The notes beneath the pieces were generated by a model. That model did not search any database. It saw only the letters and a program-made list of their open reading frames with translations, and was not told the DNA's origin. A stretch of 64,000 nt of DNA from a virus, in IMG/VR virus record IMGVR_UViG_3300018080_000113, positions 1 to 64,000 of that record. One strand, written 5' to 3'. The translations under genes and the position numbers were made by a program. Positions 54,405 through 62,270 of the stretch are shown here, in pieces. Within the stretch, counting starts at the first letter, position 1. Each line of letters starts with the position of its first letter.

Positions 54405-55082
54405 CTAGCTCAACATATCTTGATGGACACCTTGACTTACCCATGGCAATAGACCATGAGCAATATAAGTGTAACTGTGCTCTGATACGATATCATCAAT
54501 AGACACACCGTAACCAGAGTTCATTAGTTCGCAACCAAGAATTTTCATAATGGAGAGTGCTCCATATTCATTTGCTGCTGCAAGAACAACATCAAATGGA
54601 GGAATTTGGTCTGCGTACCATGGCAAAGCTTTTTGCTGATCTGAGCCAGCAGATGTAATATTACTTTCTTGCTGTCCAATATTTGCACCAGGAACGTTTG
54701 CGCTTCCTGTTGGATCTACTGGACTAACACTAGATGTCGCAACAGATACTGTTTCTCCTGCTTCATAGTTAGGACGTAAATCATCAATATCGGACAAGAA
54801 ATAAAGACGTCTACTTTCTTCTTTCTTATCGGGATTTGCAAGTTCGAACATTAGTGGTTCATGATCGAATTGAATAAAGACCAAAGAGCCTGCAATCGCT
54901 CGTTTGCCACGTGCAAATGCTCTTGGGTCTGCGCTACCCATTGTATAAATAGGTGCTTTCTCACGAGACACTTGGTATGAAATACCTTGAATGCTACCGA
55001 TAACATTAGCACCGATAACAGCCTTAATGTCTACTCCACTGAAACTATTATAGCCTCTTGTGAATGCGGATTGTAGTGCCAT
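54405..55082 (-). CDS. Tail tube protein candidate, paralog 1 of 3 (225 aa)
   Basis: Directly follows the sheath gene, the normal position for the tube protein. Core strands VGANVIGSIQGISYQVSREK-like, APIYTMGSADPRAFARGKRA and IAGSLVFIQFDHEPLMFELA match the other two paralogs. A short Ser/Thr/Gln insert (about residues 110-145) separates the two halves, then PFDVVLAAANEYGALSIMKI and GYGVSIDDIVSEHSYTYIAH. It is the simplest of the three and the most likely major tube subunit. The start at 55082 has a GGGAGG box. A stem-loop follows the gene. Confidence 0.7.
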   Translation of the reverse strand: MALQSAFTRGYNSFSGVDIKAVIGANVIGSIQGISYQVSREKAPIYTMGSADPRAFARGKRAIAGSLVFIQFDHEPLMFELANPDKKEESRRLYFLSDIDDLRPNYEAGETVSVATSSVSPVDPTGSANVPGANIGQQESNITSAGSDQQKALPWYADQIPPFDVVLAAANEYGALSIMKILGCELMNSGYGVSIDDIVSEHSYTYIAHGLLPWVSQGVHQDMLS

Positions 55083-55104
55083 TGCCTATCATTCCTCCCT
55101 TAAA

Positions 55105-56991
55105 TTAGCCAGACTTGCTTAGTGACACTGTCACATTGATCTGACGGATCTCGAACGCTGGAATCAACGTCAGGTTGACTTCCACTACGCCCAACACTTC
55201 TTGTTGAGGTGTTTGAATTACACTAAAGTCTTTGTAATTTTGCAGGTATCCATCTTTCTTCCCTTGCAGAAGAACTCCTTCTACTACAGTTTCCATACTT
55301 GCACGCACAGAAGCTCCGGTACCTTCTCCAATAAACTTATCAAGTCCTGCTCGAACACCGTCTATAATTGCTTTAACAATACGTACTGTAGACAAACGTC
55401 TCCAGTCAGAGCTTGGCAAAGTTGCCATAGGAGAATCAGTTACTACCACTCCGCCACCTGGACGTGTACGTAGAGAAACATATCCTGCTCCTGTTAAGCT
55501 GTCATAAGCACCAAGGCTCATCTTGTAAATAATAGATGCACCAGAAACAGACTTGTTTGTTGGAGCTGATGCTGGCGGCATGCCAACATAGAATCCAGCG
55601 TAAGAAGCTGCCCATGTTGCACGGTATCCTGCTGGGTACCAGTTATTACGAAGGAAACCAGTTTCAGCAACTATAGAAAAGTATTTACCAAGATCAATAG
55701 CAACATCATTGTCATCTAGTTGTTCTGTACCATCCATAAATTCGGTATCAGTAAGAATGAATCCACCGCCATAAACACCACTTCTATGATCACTGCGACC
55801 GACCATAAACTTGTTACCAAGCAAGCCAGTACCATTGTCTCCTGAAGAAGCAATAGAATATACGCCTGTGCTAGTATTTAGTGTCCATGTTGGGTCTTCT
55901 CCTAGCCAACGAGCCTTGTCTCTTAAAGAATTGCTCTCTGGAGGAAGAACACCAATAACACCAGAAGCATCAACAATTTCTTCACTGTAATCATACAAGA
56001 AGCGACCTAGTTGATATCCAAAGTTAACCTCATGGAAATCAGCAGTTGTCAAAGTTGTGCCATCAATTTTTGTAGTTGTACTTGAAGAACCAACTGCTGG
56101 AGTAGGAACTACATCTGCAACACCGTCACCATTAATATCCCACCAGAAATAATATTCTCCTTGATACTCTTCTACATAAACTTTACCTAAAGAGTCAACA
56201 TCAACAGTTGGAGAATATGCACCGGCTGTTGGATATGTTTGTCCGGCAGGAATTACAGGAGTCACTGCTCCTTTAAAGTTACCCTGTGCAGCTACATTAT
56301 TATCATCTAAATAAACATCCATAGGCACGATTACATCAAAGTCTTCAGCCATTAGGTTTTTATATGCAACATATAGCTCTTGGTACATTTCCATACGTGA
56401 CAGACTTAGTCCATCTGTGCCAGCAGTAAAAGATGTTCCTGGGTATGTAGAAGCATCTACATCTTCTAGGTTGACTGCCGCAGAAGCCGTACCAATGTCG
56501 GCTCCACCAGCAGCTGCACGATGACCACTAACTACGACTTCAAGTAAGTCAATTGGACTAGTGCTGTCGTTGTCATACACAACAAGACCATCACTAGTAC
56601 GATAGACAATCAATCTGCCTGTACTGTCAGTGTAGAATACAGAATAATCTTCTCCTGCGTCTGCATCTTGTTCTACTGTTTCAATTCTAAAACCATCTGT
56701 GCCTAATGCATCGCCAACATGATCTAGAACTGCAGATGTTGAACCAATTCTATAGAGCGTAATTTCTTCTGCTCCAGTTTTTAGTGCTTCCCACATTCCA
56801 CGAATTAATGTTCCGTCGTTACCAAATTCACCTTTGGCTGCAGAACTTGTTGGAACAAGATAAATCTCGTCTCCTTGTCCTTTACCGGCCGTACCAACTA
56901 CCAGAACACGTGGTGCTCTTGATGCTGCTGAAGGCGCTAAGTTTCCATCGTTCTTGGAAAATTTTACACCTGGAAGATTTGAATACGTCAT
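55105..56991 (-). CDS. Contractile tail sheath protein (628 aa)
   Basis: Typical of sheath proteins: N-terminal strand (YSNLPGVKFSKND ... PRVLVVGTAGKGQGDEIYLV) and a GMWEALKTGAEEITLYRIGS motif. The conserved C-terminal half contains GLLGNKFMVGRSDHRSGVYG, YKMSLGAYDSLTGAGYVSLR, WRRLSTVRIVKAIIDGVRAG and LDKFIGEGTGASVRASMETV. It ends VVEVNLTLIPAFEIRQINVT, as sheaths usually do. The long middle insert (residues ~100-330) is probably the surface domain and carries WWDINGDGVADV, a D-x-N-x-D-G-x-x-D calcium-loop pattern near residue 283. AGGAGG precedes the start. Presence of this gene defines the phage as a myovirus. Confidence 0.93.
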   Translation of the reverse strand: MTYSNLPGVKFSKNDGNLAPSAASRAPRVLVVGTAGKGQGDEIYLVPTSSAAKGEFGNDGTLIRGMWEALKTGAEEITLYRIGSTSAVLDHVGDALGTDGFRIETVEQDADAGEDYSVFYTDSTGRLIVYRTSDGLVVYDNDSTSPIDLLEVVVSGHRAAAGGADIGTASAAVNLEDVDASTYPGTSFTAGTDGLSLSRMEMYQELYVAYKNLMAEDFDVIVPMDVYLDDNNVAAQGNFKGAVTPVIPAGQTYPTAGAYSPTVDVDSLGKVYVEEYQGEYYFWWDINGDGVADVVPTPAVGSSSTTTKIDGTTLTTADFHEVNFGYQLGRFLYDYSEEIVDASGVIGVLPPESNSLRDKARWLGEDPTWTLNTSTGVYSIASSGDNGTGLLGNKFMVGRSDHRSGVYGGGFILTDTEFMDGTEQLDDNDVAIDLGKYFSIVAETGFLRNNWYPAGYRATWAASYAGFYVGMPPASAPTNKSVSGASIIYKMSLGAYDSLTGAGYVSLRTRPGGGVVVTDSPMATLPSSDWRRLSTVRIVKAIIDGVRAGLDKFIGEGTGASVRASMETVVEGVLLQGKKDGYLQNYKDFSVIQTPQQEVLGVVEVNLTLIPAFEIRQINVTVSLSKSG

Positions 56992-57003
56992 TTGCGAACC
57001 CTC

Positions 57004-57717
57004 CTAATTGCTTGATAGTTCCAGTTTAATAAGAATATCTTTTAGTTCTTGCGTACTAAAGTAGAACGTATCATCTGTTCTCACCATATAGGTGATAGGG
57101 TATTTTGTTACTGTAAGTTCGTCTATCATTGCTCTTTCTCTACTACCAACGCCTTCTTCAACTACACGAAAACCATATAAACGAAAATACCAGTTATAAA
57201 TGTCCATTACATGCTCAAACCATAAGAGTCTTTCTCTAGCGACCTTATTTGTACGAGCGTATATGTTGAAGGTAATCCAATTATCATAAAACCTGCCAAC
57301 TGTGACAAGTTTTTGTCCTGGCGCTTCAGGATGATCAATAATTGATCTTTGATGAGGAACTACCTCTTTAACTTTTCCTGCTCCAGAAGGACCTTGATCA
57401 ATACGACCAGGTACTCTAGTTTTCAAATAGAAGGTTATTGCCTCAGTATCTACAGACTCTGGAGGATCATCTTCAACAACCAGAATTTGTTTGTCTGCTG
57501 GTACTCCTTCTTGATTCTGTTTCGAACTAATTACTGTCTGTATCATTTCGAAAAAGTCTTGTAATTCTGCACCAGAAGCAGGAGTTCTTTTTCCTCTGTC
57601 ATAACTTTCAAGATAGTTAGCAACAACGGCATTAATTTCCGTCTCATTGTAGCGAACACGCGTGCTCGAAGCTTCAACTGACGGTATATTAGTTATGTTG
57701 TCTATTCTTGATGCCAT
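57004..57717 (-). CDS. Neck protein / tail terminator candidate (237 aa)
   Basis: The start at 57717 has GGAG and overlaps the previous gene by 29 bases. It lies directly before the sheath gene, the usual place of the tail terminator or completion protein. The region ~115-190 (HQRSIIDHPEAPGQKLVTVG, RFYDNWITFNIYARTNKVAR, RLLWFEHVMDIYNWYFRLYG) fits an alpha/beta fold in which a strand is followed by a helix lining the tail end. The N-terminus (AVVANYLESYDRGKRTPASG) is helical. The family is not certain. Confidence 0.6.
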   Translation of the reverse strand: MASRIDNITNIPSVEASSTRVRYNETEINAVVANYLESYDRGKRTPASGAELQDFFEMIQTVISSKQNQEGVPADKQILVVEDDPPESVDTEAITFYLKTRVPGRIDQGPSGAGKVKEVVPHQRSIIDHPEAPGQKLVTVGRFYDNWITFNIYARTNKVARERLLWFEHVMDIYNWYFRLYGFRVVEEGVGSRERAMIDELTVTKYPITYMVRTDDTFYFSTQELKDILIKLELSSN

Positions 57718-58258
57718 ACCACGTACTCCATTTACGTTCTTCTATTGCACGAATTCTCCAGAACTCTATTCTACCATTATCTGACCTAAAAGGGTCTGCA
57801 GCTAAAATTTTAAAGAACTTGCTACGTGTTACTGGAGTTGAAGGACTACCATCTACTCCTAATTCAACAGTAACTATGTAATCTTCTGGAGCAATAACTA
57901 CATCATACTCAAGAAAGAAGTCGTCTCCTTCAAATTCTTGATTCTTTCCTTCACGCTTACGAAAAGAATCATCATTTCTATAATACACTATTTTGACCTC
58001 ATCCCAAAAGTACCCCATGCCTAAACAGTATCTGCAATAATAATCTTGGTCTGATTCATCAGTAACTTGATCTCTACAAGGACAGCGAAGAAGGTCTCCA
58101 TTATCGTCTCTTCTCATACGCCTTAAAAGACCTTCGCGACCTTTCGCTACTTCATCAACTGCACCATATAGTGTACGATACATCTCTGTTCGCAAATCAA
58201 GTTCTTTGCCAGAAGACCCTGTCGGATAAAGATTTGTATATGGATTTGTACCAGCCAT
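57689..58258 (-). CDS. Head completion protein candidate with Cys4 zinc-binding motif (189 aa)
   Basis: The start overlaps the preceding stop (TAATG). Four Cys in two pairs, LRCPCRD and YYCRYCLGMGYFWDE (near residues 57-80), form a likely zinc site. The C-x-C ... C-x-x-C-x-G-x-G pattern is one I associate with small phage neck proteins. The rest is beta-rich (DEVKIVYYRNDDSF, FFLEYDVVIAPEDYIVTVEL, RSKFFKILAADPFR), as in head-closure proteins. It is placed between connector and terminator, so it probably forms a ring joining head to tail. Confidence 0.6.
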   Translation of the reverse strand: MAGTNPYTNLYPTGSSGKELDLRTEMYRTLYGAVDEVAKGREGLLRRMRRDDNGDLLRCPCRDQVTDESDQDYYCRYCLGMGYFWDEVKIVYYRNDDSFRKREGKNQEFEGDDFFLEYDVVIAPEDYIVTVELGVDGSPSTPVTRSKFFKILAADPFRSDNGRIEFWRIRAIEERKWSTWYGIKNRQHN

Positions 58259-60069
58259 TAATCATCAGTCCTCCAGGAGTTCTTTGTTCTCCATGTCTTA
58301 AGTGCACGCCTACTACTACTCCCTCTTACAGAAGTATTAGTAGATGGACGATAATATCCAAGACCTGAAGTTGCTTCCCATTGTCTTCCAACTGCAATTG
58401 CATCATCTGCGTCGGCACCTTTAACTGTAGAACCAGGCTTAACAGAAGTGTCAGGTGCAATTTCTCCACCTGTTTGTATGACAATCTTCCAGTATTCAAT
58501 ACAATCTTGTAATTTTGCTTTAGTCTCTGAAAGACCTTCGCCAACACCATCTCTAGAGATAGACAAATCACCTAAGCGCTTAGTCATCTTGTCAGACGTG
58601 CTGCCGTCAACAGAAAGACTATTTACAAGAATAAGCTCTGCTAAACATGTAGTGTATTCACGGCGAGCCATGTTTCTAAATGTAGCATTGTCAGTAGTTG
58701 CTACAAATGTAATTGCATCTACCATAAGGGAAGCTTCTAGGATAGCTAGCATGATTGTTTCATCTTGAACAGAAGAAATAAGAGAACTCAAGTCAAGCCT
58801 GATTCTTCTTAAACTAGTATAGATAGGAGTATAAGAGGTAGCAAAATAGGTAATATATTCTTCGTCTAATGTATTACCTTCATCATCAGCAATAGTTGCA
58901 TCAAGAGTTATGATTACAATATTGTTTTGATAAAGCTGAGCAGGATCTAAATCAACTCTAATTACATTAGTACCAACAAGAGAAACTGTAAAGTCTAGAT
59001 CTCCAGTATAAGAAATACCCAAAGAATCATCTACTCCAGTGGCAGGCTCACTACGAACATGAACTGCATCTACAAGAGTTGTCGCATCGGTAGGATTAGT
59101 GTCTGTGAGTGTAAATTCAATACGTTCACCTGCATACGGATCAGTAGAAATAGTAACACCGTATTCTCCACCTGTAGGATCAACAGAGACAACACTAAAA
59201 GAAGAAGTAGAAGTTGAGCCAGAAGTCGTAGTGCCAAGTGTAGCGATGCCACTTGCACTAGAGGTAGAAGGAGGAGTTAGAACAGAGCCGCTGCCTGTAT
59301 GGAAGGTCCACTTGTATGTGTTTGGCAGAGCGTAGAATGGAATACAGACTATTGTCCATCTGTCACCAGACACGAAAGTACCATCAGGATCACATGTGAG
59401 ATAGAGGCCATTTTCAAGTTCTCTACGTCCTGTTACTGTAATTCCATTATATATTGTTAACGGGTCAGATTCTTCCCACCATTGATAAGTGGCATTACCA
59501 GTTTGTCCACCAGCAGTGATCTCAACAACATATGTTTTTTGTGTAGTCGCTGTAAAGCCTCCGCCAGCATATATAACACCAGTGCCAGTTACAGTAACAG
59601 GTTCTGGATCAAATACTGTTCTGGTGCGTACTCCACTATCAAATGCATTTGTTGTATCTTCATCGCCTGCAACAAGAGCAGAATATTCTTTATTAGAAGC
59701 AAGAGGAGCTTGAGGCGTAAGTGTTGCCACTGTGTACCACAGATTGCCAGCACCAGCGTAATCTACTTCGGTATCAGCAACTGGAGAGCCCGATGCATCT
59801 ACTCTTGAAAATGAGACCGTGCATTTTATAAAGCCACCAAAGTACGGAGAGTCTAAAATATCAGAAGCATTAAGGCCAGGTTCTTCAAATGGATTCATTT
59901 CTCCACCAAAGAACACACCCTGATCTGGTCCTGTTAAAACAAATGTGCCAGTATTGATAGAATCTTCATCCATTTCCTGGTCAAATGTTACAGTGATTTG
60001 ATCGCCAATTGGAATACCAACAGCACTATTTGCAGGATAGACATCAACTATACTTGGGACTGTAGCCAT
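58258..60069 (-). CDS. Connector-type protein with Ig-like (SbsA/Big_5) N-terminal domains (603 aa)
   Basis: Residues ~1-110 (PSIVDVYPANSAVGIPIGDQ, ITVTFDQEMDEDSINTGTF) match the SbsA/Big_5 Ig-like pattern 'P-x-x-G-x-x-V-x-x-x-x-x-I-x-V-x-F-x-x-x-M-D'. A related domain begins ~290 (SFSVVSVDPTGGEYGVTIST), and a beta unit lies between. From about residue 430 the protein turns helical (RRIRLDLSSLISSVQDETIM, LAILEASLMVDAITFVATTD, YTTCLAELILVNSLSVDGST), like gp6/gp15-type head-tail connectors, with a basic tail (SSSRRALKTWRTKNSW). A fusion of surface Ig domains to a neck adaptor is the best reading. GAGGAG precedes the start. Confidence 0.6.
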   Translation of the reverse strand: MATVPSIVDVYPANSAVGIPIGDQITVTFDQEMDEDSINTGTFVLTGPDQGVFFGGEMNPFEEPGLNASDILDSPYFGGFIKCTVSFSRVDASGSPVADTEVDYAGAGNLWYTVATLTPQAPLASNKEYSALVAGDEDTTNAFDSGVRTRTVFDPEPVTVTGTGVIYAGGGFTATTQKTYVVEITAGGQTGNATYQWWEESDPLTIYNGITVTGRRELENGLYLTCDPDGTFVSGDRWTIVCIPFYALPNTYKWTFHTGSGSVLTPPSTSSASGIATLGTTTSGSTSTSSFSVVSVDPTGGEYGVTISTDPYAGERIEFTLTDTNPTDATTLVDAVHVRSEPATGVDDSLGISYTGDLDFTVSLVGTNVIRVDLDPAQLYQNNIVIITLDATIADDEGNTLDEEYITYFATSYTPIYTSLRRIRLDLSSLISSVQDETIMLAILEASLMVDAITFVATTDNATFRNMARREYTTCLAELILVNSLSVDGSTSDKMTKRLGDLSISRDGVGEGLSETKAKLQDCIEYWKIVIQTGGEIAPDTSVKPGSTVKGADADDAIAVGRQWEATSGLGYYRPSTNTSVRGSSSRRALKTWRTKNSWRTDD

Positions 60070-60077
60070 ATTTTACA

Positions 60078-60359
60078 CTACTCCTCTTCGATTTCGAGTT
60101 CTTCCGCGATTCTAAGAATCTGGGCATCTTCGGCTGTTGGCTTAGGAATATCATTACCGTCATTGCCGAGTATCTGTGCAAATTCTTCAGCAGAAGACTC
60201 TGCTTTTTGGCGTTTAGCCAATGCGCGTAAATTGCAAATAAAATCTTCTGTTACTTTTATTTCTTTGTCTTCTCCTTTATCTTTTACTATAGCTATAGAG
60301 GGAACGTTTAATTTAACTTGATGTTCTTTCTCTGGCGGCAATAACTTAATCTTGTCCAT
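60078..60359 (-). CDS. Small acidic protein (93 aa)
   Basis: The start is set at ATG 60359 (MDKIKLLPPEKEHQVKLNVP) because GGAGTTTTAA lies just before it; an upstream in-frame start would overlap the preceding gene by 47 bases and has no box. The charged, helical C-terminal part (RALAKRQKAESSAEEFAQIL, ILRIAEELEIEEE) suggests an assembly factor more than a shell component. The function is unknown. Confidence 0.6.
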   Translation of the reverse strand: MDKIKLLPPEKEHQVKLNVPSIAIVKDKGEDKEIKVTEDFICNLRALAKRQKAESSAEEFAQILGNDGNDIPKPTAEDAQILRIAEELEIEEE

Positions 60360-60360
60360 T

Positions 60361-60891
60361 TTAAAACTCCATGATTCGTTGTTCAATTGTACTAATAATA
60401 CCTGCACGATTTCTGTCTGACTTCTCAGTCTCTAAACAAGCATGCAAAAGCATCAAACCTTCTTCTGTTGTTGGTAATTGCTTGATTGTCTTTTTAACTG
60501 TATTGCCATTCTTGCTTAAAAGCAACTCTGCATTTTCATAATCATTTTCGTCTGGAACTTGAACTTCATCTTCGTCTGGAGCATCATCTTCAACTGTCAT
60601 AGAAAACACCTCGGGAATCGTGTCGGACTCGTCGTACTTAATGTCTTCTATGTCTACAGAGAACTCACCACTAATAAGAATTGCACTATCAAGGTTTTTT
60701 AGCTTATTGTTGTCAGGATCAAAGATTCTAATTTCGCCTCTGCTTGCAGAATGGTTGATAATTTTTTTGTTCTCGTCTGACAAACTATCTATATTGATAA
60801 AATCACTTACTGGTTTATTCTTAGTTAAGTTTACGGTTTTCCCTAAAAACCAAAATGGGCAATCTGCTAGTCTAATCTTAACAAGCCTCAT
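60361..60891 (-). CDS. Hypothetical head-region protein (176 aa)
   Basis: Not recognised. It is the first gene after the capsid terminator, with AGGAG before the start at 60891. It opens with a beta part (MRLVKIRLADCPFWFLGKTV), then a mixed middle (SASRGEIRIFDPDNNKLKNL, AILISGEFSVDIEDIKYDES), an acidic linker (DDAPDEDEVQVPDENDYENA) and a helical end (GLMLLHACLETEKSDRNRAG). It may be a head-assembly or vertex accessory. No catalytic motif was seen. Confidence 0.6.
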   Translation of the reverse strand: MRLVKIRLADCPFWFLGKTVNLTKNKPVSDFINIDSLSDENKKIINHSASRGEIRIFDPDNNKLKNLDSAILISGEFSVDIEDIKYDESDTIPEVFSMTVEDDAPDEDEVQVPDENDYENAELLLSKNGNTVKKTIKQLPTTEEGLMLLHACLETEKSDRNRAGIISTIEQRIMEF

Positions 60892-60919
60892 TTGCTTTAC
60901 TCCTTGGTTAAAAACAAGA

Positions 60920-60953
60920 AAGGGAGAAGGAAACCGACCGCTCCTTCTCCCTT
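60920..60953 (-). terminator. Intrinsic terminator after the major capsid gene
   Basis: Perfect 12-bp inverted repeat AAGGGAGAAGGA / TCCTTCTCCCTT with a 10-base loop, followed on the minus strand by TCTTGTTTTT. This hairpin plus U-run is a classic Rho-independent terminator. It ends the transcript right after the capsid gene and probably lets the capsid be made in excess of downstream genes, with partial read-through. Confidence 0.88.
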
Positions 60954-60983
60954 CCGATTGCTACGTCATTTCGACGCTACGAC

Positions 60984-62246
60984 TTACAGGCCAGTGATGG
61001 CTGTTGTATTGTCAAGCTCATCCAGCGATCCAGCTGCTGAAATCGTTGCACTTACTGGAAGTGCGATCTCGTTAGCTACTACTGGTACGCTCTTCAGAAC
61101 GCCGACTGCCAATCCATCTTCATAGACTGCAAATGCATAACGTTCTTTTAGTTTCACTTTCGTGATGTCAGTAGACATGTCTTCCCACTGGTCCATGCTT
61201 ACATCCTCATCAACAACCAGTGCACCAAGGTTTTGGCTATCGAAGATCATGATGTCGCATGTGTTATTGTGCACATTAAATGGCACGAACGGGGAAACTA
61301 GCACACGTAGTGGATGTGGAAAGTAACCCGGAATAACTGGAGCAGAAGTAAGATTCTGATCAATTTCAGATGTTGTGGACGGAGTCTCGGAACCAGCATT
61401 GCCAGTAGGAGTAAACTGTCCATATCCACCAGGAAGACCCATTTTGTTCTGTGAAGAATTGGCCCATGGCTGTCCTGATTTTGGCATATTGTGTGGCTGG
61501 AACCATTGGCCATTGCCAGTGTTCTTAACGATAGTCTGTAGCAGAGGATCGGCCATCCACATCGACCATGTAAGAGGATGCATCAGAATGGTGTCAGGAG
61601 TATATCCCTGCATCATAATATGTGCATATGCTTTCAGGAGGTCTTCCATACGACAAGAACCGTTTCCGGCACCTGTGATAGAGCGTCCTGTGCATGTTCC
61701 ATACATTGAATTCCCTGGTGTAATATTGTCAAACAACGTTACGCCCATAGAAGTAATATAATTCATACCCTTTTGCTCTTTATGACGGTCCAGTGCTCTA
61801 CGAGCTGCACGGATGTGCATATTGATTACGTCAAACTGAGAATACTTGCGCATCTCTTCAGTAATCTTGAAGGCAACACCAGTTTTCCCCACGTTGATAG
61901 TGATGGAACCAGGTGCCACGTTCAGTTGCTGCTCAGGGTATGACTGACCTTCACCAAGGTCGTAGGCTACCAAAGCACCAATAGCTGGGAATGTAATACG
62001 AGCTGCTGGCGTATATTGAATGCGGTCTAGCAAACTCGCAACAATCAACATAGGCTCGACAGGCTCACGAATAATTTCTTCAATTACCTTAGGCATCCAA
62101 TAGGATGCATTTGGTGTAGCCATGATATCGGAGAACTCAAGTTGCGTTTGTGTCGCATCATTGAACCCGTTGTTCTTCCATGTGTCACGGAATAGCTCAT
62201 AGCTGTCACCGAAGGCTTTGTTGAAGTCGATGTTTTTTCTACCCAT
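60984..62246 (-). CDS. Major capsid protein, HK97 fold (420 aa)
   Basis: Length and layout fit an HK97-fold capsid protein. Residues ~50-140 read YWMPKVIEEIIREPVEPMLI, VASLLDRIQYTPAARITFPA, then IGALVAYDLGEGQSYPEQQL and TINVGKTGVAFKITEEMRKY, the E-loop and spine/P-domain pattern. Later come the helix INMHIRAARRALDRHKEQKG and the A-domain stretch MQGYTPDTILMHPLTWSMWM, a typical 'P-D-x-I-x-x-x-P-x-x' motif. The end (DIMIFDSQNLGALVVDEDVS, LKERYAFAVYEDGLAVGVLK) matches the usual closing strands. GGAGG precedes the start, and a strong terminator follows. Cleavage of an N-terminal region cannot be judged. Confidence 0.88.
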   Translation of the reverse strand: MGRKNIDFNKAFGDSYELFRDTWKNNGFNDATQTQLEFSDIMATPNASYWMPKVIEEIIREPVEPMLIVASLLDRIQYTPAARITFPAIGALVAYDLGEGQSYPEQQLNVAPGSITINVGKTGVAFKITEEMRKYSQFDVINMHIRAARRALDRHKEQKGMNYITSMGVTLFDNITPGNSMYGTCTGRSITGAGNGSCRMEDLLKAYAHIMMQGYTPDTILMHPLTWSMWMADPLLQTIVKNTGNGQWFQPHNMPKSGQPWANSSQNKMGLPGGYGQFTPTGNAGSETPSTTSEIDQNLTSAPVIPGYFPHPLRVLVSPFVPFNVHNNTCDIMIFDSQNLGALVVDEDVSMDQWEDMSTDITKVKLKERYAFAVYEDGLAVGVLKSVPVVANEIALPVSATISAAGSLDELDNTTAITGL

Positions 62247-62270
62247 TTTAATTATCCTCCTTCTTCGGCA

